DNA from: Limonium bicolor
Lineage: Eukaryota; Streptophyta; Magnoliopsida; Caryophyllales; Plumbaginaceae
DNA: 64,000 nucleotides
Assembly (NCBI GenBank): GCA_023374045.1
Contig: CM041780.1
Span: 31,924,337-31,988,336, forward strand
Direction of reading: 5' to 3'
The notes under the pieces were generated by a model. The model did not search any database and was not told the origin of the DNA. It saw nothing but the letters and a program-made list of their open reading frames with translations. Below, one piece after another: positions 1 to 10,342 of this stretch. The translations under genes and the position numbers were made by a program. Position 1 is the stretch's first letter. Each line of letters begins with the position of its first letter.

Positions 1-1801
1 TAGGAACTCATACAAATTGTATACCGGAGTAGGACTACGATGTAGTGCCTAATGGAGAATCATTACTTAGTAACCACAACAAATGTGTAGAGACAGGAGT
101 GAGGGCTAAGACAGGAGAAAATATTAAGGGGTTCCCTCAAGGAGGAACGCCCTGATGAATGACAGTACTGTCAAACAACAAGGAAACTGCCGGATGGTCA
201 GTTACCCAAAATAAGAGATTATCGAAGGGTCCCGAAGACTACCAATTACATGGAAATTAGAAGGAAGTATCACTACTAATGTACCTTGTACCAATAGCCC
301 ATCCTGCATGGCGCACTTGCCATAGCAAGTGCTACCACGGTTAAGCTACACGGAAAGCCACCATGGCAAGATAGGAGAACGCTACAGTTGTAACACATAT
401 TAATACCGGATTGTAAATCCATAGGAATGGAAAAATAAGACCTTGGAAAGGCCCGACGGCCTGACCATAATGAGATAAGGTAACACACCAGTCAGCCGGG
501 AGCGAACTTGGACATAATATTAGACCATATGGATGTTAGCAACAGTACAACAATACTACGACAAACAACCGACAGTGCGGTAAGAACACCAACCCGGATC
601 TCAAAGAGGAACCTAAAAGATCGCTCAACGATCCGAGCAAATACACTACGTAAGTAACTACCTTCATGGAATGTATCAAGAGACACAATAATGGTAGTCG
701 ACTGAACGACTTCCAACAAGGATGGGATAAGACTCCCAGATTGATCACTAAGAATACCAGTAGTAAGCATTCTTCAATGAAGATGTTGGAAAACCCAGAA
801 AACAAGGGTAAAAGAAATGAACATAAGCTATAACCCACCAAGGATTAAAGATATACAATCCCGACAGAGGGAAGCCTAGAAGATTACCCACACCGAGCAG
901 GCATAGTCGAGCCAAATAACTAATGGATGACAGCTAATACTGTTCGTCTAACTCATTAACACCCAAGTATGATTAATCATCAACGGGTGGCGTAGTCAAC
1001 GGAAGTTGAACGAAGCATTGAGATGGAAGTATAAGATGACAGGATGATATCCAACTTGGACACCGTAAGGCAAACGCCTAATACGAACCTAACCTTGACT
1101 ACTAAAGACAAGTCTAGTAAAATGACAGTATTGTCAAAGACATTAAGTAACCTCAGATCACCTGAACAACTTCCATAGCAGGAAGCAGGATGCAGCAACT
1201 TACCATGAAACCCGATACTACATTTAGTATGTAACATAACGGTGGATAGTGCTCAAAGAACCAGAATCTTATAAGGATGACCTGCAGATGAGTAAGAGTA
1301 CAAATAATGAACTGAGACATTAAGCATTAAGAGCCTACGAGCCAAGGATGTTAACCACATCAGAGCCCGAGGTGCAGTAAGTTGTAAGAGAGCTTGTTTA
1401 AGCCACGAATGAACTACAATGTGTAGATGTGAACGATTCAAACCTATAACTTAGGTTGGGAAGATTATTACCAAGAAAGGGGACCAATGAGAATGTTGAG
1501 ATAATACTAAGGACAGGGGCGGACAACGAACCATGCCTTTGGGGTGGGGATACCTCTCCTTGATGTGAGGCCATGAGTGGGAATGAACCCCTCAAAAGGG
1601 TTTTCACTTATTAGAGATGCAGTACGCTTTTGTTAGAGAATGAAAACTGTAAACTTGAGATTACCTTAGAACATATCAGATACACTTGAGTAATAAGGAA
1701 GGTTGCAGAGATAGACCCCATATCCAACACCCAGGATGTAAGAATTAGTGATCGTCGGAGATAAACATTGTGAGTGCACATTATGGCACGTCAAGTGACC
1801 A

Positions 1802-2053
1802 ATGCTCAGAAGAGCTTGTGACTCAGCGGATGACTTCTTCAGGGACCGGTTAAATTACATGGTAAGCGACGTCATAAGGATGAAAGAATGCGAGGGAAAT
1901 CAGTGTACTTACGAATTTGAGATTGGAGCAGAACACCTTCGTATTAAGAGTCAACTATTTTACAGCACGGTAACACAACCGCTGTACACCGGAATAAGAG
2001 GACTCCCAGTGTGTTTACACCAAGAAGGAATTGAGTATAAGGTAAGGCATTAG
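1802..2053 (+). other. Conserved 83-codon open frame in LARD interior, function unknown
   Basis: The frame starts at an ATG and encodes 83 residues. A near-identical copy lies at 17388-17639 in element B, with one visible residue change (Leu to Met). I recognise no domain, signal peptide or membrane segment. The copies are recent duplicates, so conservation alone does not prove coding. It could be a relic of gag or chance. Confidence 0.2.
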
Positions 2054-3355
2054 AATAAGTGAATAAGAGCTTGCACCATTAATGGGCAACATGGTGAGGG
2101 CCAACTGCCACGGTAGTAGTGGTCGTGAGTACAATAGTTAGATAAGTGGATTAAGTCATGGTGCGCAGTAAGGCGACCATTATGTATGAGCCGTCAAATA
2201 TTGACACTGAGGCAATTAGATTTATGAGTTAAGACCAGCATAAGTAAGGAAATAAGATGGTAGACGAACTGCGCATTGATGCCAGTAGTCTGGACCTGGT
2301 TTGGTAAGATTACACAGGAAGCACACAACCCTTTCCTTAAGGAACTGGAAGTGCATTCCTAATAGAATGAATATGAGAAAGAAGATAAGAAGCTCTATGG
2401 AAAGAGACCTAAGCTACTAAGAAATAGAATCAATACGAATACAGAAAGGAGCAAGAGCATACCATACCCAAGAACACAGTAAATGGACTTCCCTTGATTA
2501 ACTTCAAGAAGAACAATAAATGTTATTATGGAACGATGAAAGAGGAGATCGACAACAGAATACTTCATAACTAGCAATAGCTAAACGTGTGACGGACACT
2601 ATGAGTTTACTAAAACGAGACGTGGGACGACTGCACCCCACAGGGGCTTGCAGGCCTGACACGCTCATTTATGAGTTAGTTGGGTAAGTAGTATGTACCA
2701 GTAAGGTACCCATGCATGTAAACGAGTGGTGTAAGGAACACGAGGTAGTCGACTCCGTACCACGGACAATGACACAAGATCAAACAAGGACAGCCATTAC
2801 CACAACCAGTCAAAGAGAAGAATTCAGTTGAACCAACAACATAAGGGAATCAGAGAACAAATAATTAAGGACTGTGAAGCGCAATAAGCACTAAACAGTA
2901 GTTTCAGATTAAGGATCATCCTCAGACCAAAGGTCAGTTGAAGAGAACAACTTAGACATTCGAGAAAACACTAAGAGTATGAACATAAGATCTTCAAGAA
3001 GAATGGATAGACGAGTTACAACTCATTAAGGCCGGGTATATAAAAGATAACACGTGTCCACTGAGAAACTAATATTCCTAAACTTAAGGAATCAGAAGGA
3101 TATACAATACTATGAACGATTAGAAATGTCGTTGAGCCTAAGACTATCAGAGTTGTGCAGCGGAAGCTAGCAAATCAGTACCTTTGAGATTAGACCAAAC
3201 TAAGTTAAGGAAACGGTATAAGTACCGTTAAGGATCCTCGATACAGAGACTAAGTCATTTCTGATCGACTTATAAGTAAGATAGTTGACGTGGAAGCTTT
3301 AATGCTTGGTGGGAATTAGACATCTTGAACTTATGTTCAAGGATGATATAATGCT

Positions 3356-3390
3356 GATTACGTGGGCGTAATCCATTTTAAGGGGGGTAG
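3356..3390 (+). promoter_or_regulatory. Hairpin plus internal polypurine tract
   Basis: The arms GATTACG and CGTAATC (3356-3362, 3367-3373) flank the loop TGGG. Six bases later comes a polypurine tract, AAGGGGGGTAGAG, at 3380-3392. The same arrangement occurs at 18948-18983 in B and, with one mismatch in the stem, at 60194-60231 in C. Terminal polypurine tracts of the same form sit at 7912, 20138 and 61429. An extra plus-strand priming site is one possible role; that is inference. Confidence 0.5.
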
Positions 3391-3677
3391 AGCGAAAACC
3401 GCTCAGCGTATGTTTGTGTACTGAGTACATAAACTACGGTGTGCATAGCACAAAATGACTTAAGAATATGTTTTAACATAAACATTTTGAGATAAAATCA
3501 TGGTTATTGCACACAGAAGATGTGAATACCATACATATTAAGTACCTATCTTGTTAACTCCGGTGTGAGTACAAGTTAAGAGAATTAAGGAAGAGGATTA
3601 AGGAGACTTAAGAAATAAGATATATGAGGTATGAGTCGATATGAGACTATGAGTGAGATAAGAATAAGATAACATTA

Positions 3678-5048
3678 GAGTTCACCATCGAACTGCTACC
3701 TGGTACCGGACCACTAGCCAAGACACTATACCGTATGGCTCCGGCAGAAATGAATGAATTAAAGGAACAGTTAAAAGATTTGTTAGATAAGGGATTTATT
3801 AGACCAAGTGAATCACCATGGGGAGCGCCAGTTCTCTTCGTGAAGAAGAAGGACGGTAGCCTCCGCCTCTGCATCGACTACAGAGAGTTGAATGCAGTGA
3901 TAGTGAAGAATAAGTACCCACTACCCCGCATTGACGATCTGTTTGATCAGTTGAAGGGAGCATCTGTGTTTTCCAAGATTGATCTGAGATCGGGGTATCA
4001 TCAGATAGCCATTAAGGAGGGAGATATTGAGAAAACGGCATTCCGGACACGATACGGCCACTATGAGTTTACGGTGATGCCGTTTGGTTTGTCGAACGCA
4101 CCGGCGAAGTTTATGGATCTGATGAACCGCTTATTCCGGGAACAGCTGGACAAGTCGGTTGTGGTGTTTATTGATGACATTTGATATATTCGAAATCTAA
4201 GGTTGAACATGAGGAACACTTGAGGAGAGTATTGGAGTTATTGAGGGAGAAGCAGCTATATGCTAAGTTCTCCAAATGTGAGTTTTGGCTTGACCAGGTC
4301 TCTTTCCTAGGTCATGTCATCTCGGATGCTGGGATCTCGGTGGATCCAGCGAATATTGATGCCGTACGTACTTGGCCAAGGCCGAAGACTGTTACCGACA
4401 TCCGGAGCTTTCTCGGTCTGGCAGATTACTACAGGAGGTTTGTTAAGGATTTCAGCAAGGTCGCGAAACTGATGACCAATCTGATGAAGAAAGATGCACC
4501 GTTCTTATGGATGGCTGACTGTGAGAGATCATTTCAGAGTTTGAAAGACTCACTGACCACTGCACCGGTTCTGACCATTCCAGACGGTACAGAGGGCTTT
4601 GAGGTCTACTGTGATGCATCCGGCAGAGGGCTGGGTTGCGTGCTCATGCAACATGGCAAGGTGGTGGCATATGCCTCACGCCAGTTGAAGAAACATGAGG
4701 AGAACTACCCACACATGATTTGGAGCTGGGAGTTGTAGTCTTCGCTTTGAAGATATGGCGCCACTACTTATACGGGGTTAGTGTGACGATCTACACCGAT
4801 CATAAGAGCTTAAGATACATATTTACTCAGAAGGAGTTGAATCTCAGACAGAGGAGATGGTTGGAATTCTTGAAAGACTATGACATTGACCTCCAATACA
4901 AAGAGGGAAAGGCCATTGTTGTAGCGGACGCCCTGAGCCGTCGAGCACACTCACTCCATTTGCTGGTTTCTTTCTCCAGCTTGGTTGATGAGGTGCGAGA
5001 GGCTCAGAGGACAATGAGTATATGAGAGGGGTCAGACAGAAGCTGACA
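3678..5048 (+). pseudogene. Ty3/gypsy pol: reverse transcriptase and RNase H, broken
   Basis: The start encodes the conserved lead-in to gypsy RT (ELLPG, then YRMAP), followed by RT blocks including [19 protein letters not shown] and the FIDD form of the catalytic YxDD box near 4174. RNase H follows ([11 protein letters not shown] near 4610, TDHKS near 4797, ADALSR near 4927). The frame is broken three times: a one-base loss just after FIDD (about 4182), another one-base loss near 4708, and a stop at 5023-5025. Sequence type fits the chromovirus (Tekay/Del-like) lineage, supported by the chromodomain downstream. No gag or protease is attached: upstream DNA switches at 3677 to LARD interior. 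RNase H and integrase are separated by a CACTA insertion. Confidence 0.9.
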
Positions 5049-6234
5049 CACTAGTAGAAAAAATGTTTTTAATGACGGCGTTTAAACCAGTTAAATGGAA
5101 AACCGTGGTTTAAAGTTTATAAACCACGGTTTTAAAAGAAACCGTCGTTTAAGGTGCATACCAGAGCGCATATACCACGGTTTTTCCGGAACCGTCGTAT
5201 ATAGGTTAGTTATATACCACGGTTTTCAGGGCAACCATGGTATATAGTACATGCTGGAGTGAATATACCACGGTTCTTGGAGAACCATCGTATATAGGGT
5301 TTCTATATACCACGGTTTTGTCAAAACCGTCGTTTTTAGCCGTGGTAAAAAAACTTTAAATGACGGTTCCTTGTTAGAACTGTGGTATATAGTCTAAGCG
5401 GGAATTCAAATTTTCGCCGAAAATTAACGCGGCTCTTTCTCTTTCTCTTATTATATATATTTTCTCCTCACTCTTTTACAACCTACACTGTCGAACAAGG
5501 ATGCTCTGCAACTCTTCTCCTTCTTCTTCTTCTTCTGCGCCTCTGTAATTTTTTCAACCCACCGGCAAACATGCATGCTCTTCGCCATACTGGAAAACAA
5601 GGAACACATGTTGCACCTCTGTAATTTTTGCAAACCTAACCGGCGAACAAGGACATGCTCTGTGCCTCTGTAATTTCTGTAATTTTTGTAAATCGCCCTC
5701 TCTCATTCTCTTTCACGGTAATTTTGCAACCTACCGACGAACAAGGAACATAATGTAACTTCACTCATTATTTAGCAACCCTAATACACAAACAAGTAAC
5801 ATACATGTTCTGGCCTGTTCATTCTCTTCTGCTTGCTTTCTATTGAGAAATTACATCGAAGGCGGGGGCGCTAAAGCGCCGGCAAACTGGGAAAAAAATC
5901 GTAGACTATAAACCACGGTTCTACATATAACCGTGGTTTATTGTTGATTTCTATAGACTTTATACCACGGTTTTAAGTAAAACCGTCATTTATAATGCAC
6001 TATATACCACGGTTCAGACTCACAACCGTGGTATAAAGTCAGTGAATGTTCGCGGGAGAAGGGGTCTTAAACGACGGTTTCGACAAACCGTGGTTTTTTT
6101 CGCTCACTTTAAACCACGGTTATGAACCGTCGTTTATCTCAATTTGTGAATATACGACGCGAGCATAAACCACGGTTCTTAACTGTGGTATATAGGCAAA
6201 ATAACCGTGGTTAAAAACATTTTTTCCACTAATG
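5049..6234. mobile_element. Non-autonomous CACTA (En/Spm-like) element, 1186 bp
   Basis: The left end reads CACTAGTAGAAAAAATG; the right end, reverse-complemented, reads CATTAGTGGAAAAAATG, so the terminal inverted repeats match with two differences. The 3-bp direct repeats ACA at 5046-5048 and 6235-6237 are the expected CACTA target duplication. The outer 350 bp on each side are packed with short subterminal repeats of ACCACGGTT and its complement; the middle (about 5400-5910) is CT-rich. There is no transposase, so movement would need one supplied elsewhere. It splits the gypsy pol between RNase H and integrase. Confidence 0.9.
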
Positions 6235-6237
6235 ACA

Positions 6238-7614
6238 GATGGTACTTTTGAGGGTCAGAAATATGACTTCAGACTTCACGACGATGATCTGATCAGACTT
6301 AAGGGCCGGTTATGCATACCACGGGGCAACATGGATCTGAAAGACCGTATACTTAGAGAATCACACTGTTCTTCAGTTTCCATCCATCCGGGAGCCTCTA
6401 AGATGTATAAAGACATGAAGAGATACTTCTGGTGGTCGGGGATGAAGACAGATGTTACCGAGTTCGTCTTGAGGTGTCTCACATGCCAGAAGGTAAAATT
6501 CGAGCACCGACGACCGGGTGGAATGGTACAGTCGATGCCAGTTCCGGGGTGGAAGTTCCATGATATCTCCATGGACTTTGTAGTTGGACTCCCACCTGCT
6601 AGGGGAGGTCTCAACATGATATGGGTGGTGGTGGATCGCCTTACCAAAGTAGCCCGATTCATACCGATGAAGGATACTTGGAAGGTGACCAAATTAGCTG
6701 AGTTGTTTGAGAGAGAAATCATGAGACATCACGGGATACCAAAGACCATAGTGTCAGATAGAGATACCAGATTCCTATCGAGGTATTGGAGAGCTACTAG
6801 AGAAGCGTTGGGTACAGAACTGAAGTTGAGTACCGTGTTCCATCCTCCGACAGATGGTCAGACTGAGCGTACGATTCAGACACTCGAGGACATGCTGAGG
6901 GCATGTGCCTTAGACTTCCAGGGCAGTTGGATTGACAGATTGCATCTGGTCGAGTTTTCATACAACAACAGCTATCACGATTCGATCAAGATGGCACCTT
7001 TTCAAGCGTTTTACGGTAGACCATGTCGTACACCGCTCTACTGGGATGAGTCGAGTGAGACGGTCATTATAGGACCAGAGTACTTAGAGCAAGTTAAGGC
7101 TGAAGTTCAGCAAATCAGGGAGAACATGAAAGCTGCTCAGGATAGGCAGAAGTCGTATGCTGATGTTCGACGACAAGACCTGGAGTTCGCAGTGGGTGAC
7201 CGGGTATTTCTGCGAGTTTCACCAATGAAGGGTGTATTCAGATTTGGGCAGAAGGGCAAATTAAGCCCGAAGTTTGTTGGTCCTTATGAGATTACAGAGT
7301 GGGTGAGCCCGGTTGCTTACAGGTTGAATTTACCTGCTGAACTGGGTAAAGTGCATGATGTTTTTCATATTTCACAGCTAAAGAAATACATGCACCACCT
7401 CTCCCATGTGTTAGAACCTGAGAGGTTGACATTAGAACCGAATATGAGATCCGTGGAGACTCCTCAGAGAATCTTGGACAGTAAGACTAAGGACACTCGC
7501 CATAAGTCAGTGCGACTGGTGAAGGTTCTCTGGTCTAACCAGGATGTCGAAGAGGCCACGTGGGAATTAGAGGATAAGATGAGGGCGAAGTACCCTTCTT
7601 TGTTTACTGACTAG
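6238..7614 (+). pseudogene. Ty3/gypsy pol: integrase and chromodomain
   Basis: An open frame of about 459 residues after the CACTA target duplication. It shows the integrase zinc-binding His/Cys set (last pair CLTC at about residue 83), the catalytic core with MDFVVGLP, VSDRDTRF and the DGQTERTIQTLE block carrying the final Glu, then a GPY-type module (KFVGPYEI) and a C-terminal chromodomain ending in VLWSNQDVEEATWE. Chromodomains of this kind mark chromovirus integrases and target insertion to chromatin. The part is intact, but it has no start codon of its own in the parental element, and the upstream pol is frameshifted. Confidence 0.92.
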
Positions 7615-7926
7615 ATCGTCTGTATAGGGTACGGGGCGTACCCCTTTTTAAGGGGGGTAGAGCTTCCTCGCTTTTGAGTTAGGAAACGAGCATGTTTGTC
7701 ATTTGTTTGGTTGTGTAAGATGTGATTTTGTGTAAGTTGCTACACTTTGGTGATAAGTTTGAGTTATGTATAATACTTATGTATTGTATTTGTGATTGAC
7801 CTTTGAGTCTTGAGATGCGTGAATGTGAATATAAGATGTGGTGCTAAGATTAAGAGAATTGAGTACCGTGAATGGTTAAACATATATGTGAACTTTGGGG
7901 ACAAAGTTCTTTTAAGGGGGGTAGAT
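7615..7926 (+). other. Gypsy 3' internal untranslated region with two hairpin-polypurine modules
   Basis: Just after the pol stop, GGGTACG and CGTACCC (7627-7643) form a hairpin followed by AAGGGGGGTAGAG (7650-7662). About 260 bp later AACTTTG and CAAAGTT (7891-7908, GGGA loop) precede the terminal polypurine tract at 7912-7925. The 3' LTR starts directly after it. The second module is the standard plus-strand primer position; the role of the first is unknown. Confidence 0.65.
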
Positions 7927-10342
7927 TGAAATACCCCAAACTTAGATATGGTGTTTAAGTAACAAACTAAGATATAAGAAGGCTAAATAATGCCTTAGAA
8001 ACATTAAAGAACCATTTTAGTCAAAGAAAATATAAGGAAACACCAAAAGAGCAGTTTAAGCAAAAACGTGCTCTAAGCTTGGAGAGACTTGGGTGAGCAC
8101 CCAAATATTATACTAAGACCTTAGTAATATCCTAATGGTCATTTTAAACCAATTACCAAAGAAAACCAAGCTTGAAAACAAGTTCAAACACAAAATGTGC
8201 TTTAAGGAGTCTTAAAGCACATTTTTGAAAAATTGTCTTGTAAATAGGTTTTGAGTGGCTAAATGCCCATGATTACTCCTTAATTAACATTTGTACTAAT
8301 TAGTATCACATGAGGAAGTCTAAATCAATGGGAAATCAAAAATTTCACAAATATGTGCACTAATTTGTGAATAGTAACCAAATAGTGCCTAGTTTAGTCT
8401 TTAATCAATTAAGTCTAATTAATTGGTCAAACAAGACCATGACCAGCCTAATTAATGAAGGGGGCCGGTTTCCTAAGGGTGTGAGTCACCAAGAGTAGCC
8501 AATTAATGTTAGAAGAAAAAGAGAAAAGTAAGTTGTTACTATTTCTGCTTTTAAGGAATCAAATATCTTATATGCCACCTCTCTCCTCCTTTCTTATTCT
8601 CCATCTCCTCCATCATTTCTCTTGCTCTCTTTCTTCTCTCTCACATAAGAAGCAACCTCCATGCTACCTCCATCTTCTTTTGCCCACATCTTGCTCATTT
8701 AAGCTCCAAAATCAAAACCAAGCACATATATCTCTTAGTTAGCTCAAGCTCTTTCTTTCTATCTTTTCAAAACTTCAAGAGCCTCATTTTGGAGCCAAGG
8801 CAACCCGCCATTAGAGGAGGAAACTCAAGCTTGGAGACTCCATTAGCTTCTCCATTCTCTTAAGGTAAAGAATATGTTAGAAAATCTAGGTTTCCATCAT
8901 TTCTTCCCTTGTCCGAAAATTTGTACTCATGGGACTCCATGTTTATGCCTTGTTCTAGCTTGTTTTCTACTCTCCAAAGGATAAAGGAGGTCCTTCTTGC
9001 TTCATATCCAAGCTTGTCTTGAGAAACCAAGGTAAAACAACCACCTTAATACATTTAAGCACATTTTTAACCTAGGGTTTGTTCCTTAGGGTTAATGTAT
9101 TATCTAGCACTCATTGGAGTCATTGGATATTGGTTAGAACATTGGCAAGGAGAACTTGTTGGGTGACCGAGATTGTTCAAGGAAAAAGTCTACGGAGGAA
9201 AGTTTGTGAGCTTGTAAAAGAACAAGGTAAATTACTTACCTTAAGGTGCTTTGTTGATTAAGGGAATGGGATTTAGATATGTGATGAGTTAGTGTAGAGT
9301 TTACGTTGGGGAAAGGACTATAAAAACCTAGGAGAAATGATGACTATACTTGTGAACTTGTGACTAAGGAGCCAATGAGAAAAGAGATAGTCAAACAATG
9401 TTGAGATGAATTACAAGAAGCATTTTATTTCAATGGGAGCCTTGTTGTGTGTATTTGCAGGTTAAAGGCAAATATATGTGGAAATTCAGTGGTTAAGATT
9501 ATTGTCATTTAAGGGCCTAAGTGCCAAGCATTTTAAGTTTATACACTATATGATGATGTGGTGTAGTTTTGGTGTAAATTGTGTGTTAAGATGTTGTAAT
9601 GAGAATTTTAGTGATCTTGGTTGTTTGATGGTGAAAACCAAGTGTTTGGGTGTAGTAATATACTAGAGAACCCATGGCAAAATTTTGTGAAGAACCTAAG
9701 TGTTTAAGATGTTCTAAGGAGATTTCATGACTAAGGAAGTACTAGGAAGTTTTAGAGGATGTCTTGATGAAAAAGGGTGAGTTTAAGGTGTTTTAATGAG
9801 TTATAATGACTTAGGCAAACATTGGTAAACAAGTAGGAGAAAATAAGGTGTTGATGGATGGAGGCATAAGCTTGTGAAGAAACTTTAAGTAGTTGCATAA
9901 AGTAGTTTTAGATGGTGAAAGATGCTTGGGAGATGATGTTATAGTGGTGAGGAAGCATTTGGCATAGTGGTTATATTAGGTATGAACCACCACCTAGAAA
10001 CCTAGTGAAAAACATTACAAGTGTTGGCATGATTACAAGGAAAATGCATAATGACTAAGGTGGATGTTGGAGAGTGATTTAATGTGTTTAGTGGAAGGCT
10101 TAAGGTGTATTTGAGGTGCCCAAATGAGGTTAGAACATACTAGGGTGTAAGAGGAGAAGTTTGGAGTCAAATGGGAATTTAGAAACAAGGTTCTGGAGCC
10201 GACCAACCTTAGGGACCGGACCTGCAAGGTCGGTCGAGCTCAGTTTACACTACCGGAAAGAGATTCTGGAACCGACCGAACTTGGGGACCAGACTTACAA
10301 GTTCGGTCGGGCTCGTATTTTGTGTACGAATTAAGTCTCTGG
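7927..10342 (+). mobile_element. Gypsy element A 3' LTR, left part
   Basis: Begins TGAAATACCCC right after the polypurine tract, the usual start of this LTR group. It contains a CT-rich leader (about 8580-8790) with TCTATCTTTTCAAAA, donor-like AAGGTAAAGAA and AAGGTAAATTAC sites, an acceptor-like TATTTGCAG near 9452, and the first two hairpins of a GGTCGG array (10201-10308). It is interrupted at 10342 by element B and resumes at 24749. ORFs here are short and look like chance. Confidence 0.85.
10201..10308 (+). repeat. GGTCGG hairpin array in element A LTR, units 1-2
   Basis: Two imperfect palindromes start at 10201 and 10274. The second has arms CCGAACTTG and CAAGTTCGG; the first has CCAACCTT and AAGGTCGG. 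The array continues after element B at 24753. Confidence 0.75.

Larger units (their letters stand above)
1..3677 (+). mobile_element. LARD-type gypsy internal region, non-coding, 5' end outside window
   Basis: This stretch aligns almost base for base with the interior of element B (15583-19270), differing by scattered substitutions and one- to few-base indels. No reading frame in either strand resembles gag, protease or pol; the longest shared plus-strand frame has only 83 codons (1802-2053). It contains an internal polypurine tract (3379-3390) preceded by a hairpin. Similarity to B stops at 3677, where it abuts gypsy reverse-transcriptase coding sequence. I infer it is the interior of a large retrotransposon derivative. 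Whether it belongs to the same insertion as the pol and LTR downstream is doubtful (see findings). Confidence 0.75.

Noticed and set aside
276..1607. Several minus-strand frames of 60-100 codons in the LARD interior
   Set aside because: No recognisable domains, overlapping in several frames, and lengths change between the copies at 1 and 15583 through small indels.
5382..5633. Frames on both strands inside the CACTA element
   Set aside because: They arise from CT-rich low-complexity DNA and show no transposase similarity.
6276..6722. 148-codon minus-strand frame
   Set aside because: Antisense shadow of the integrase frame.
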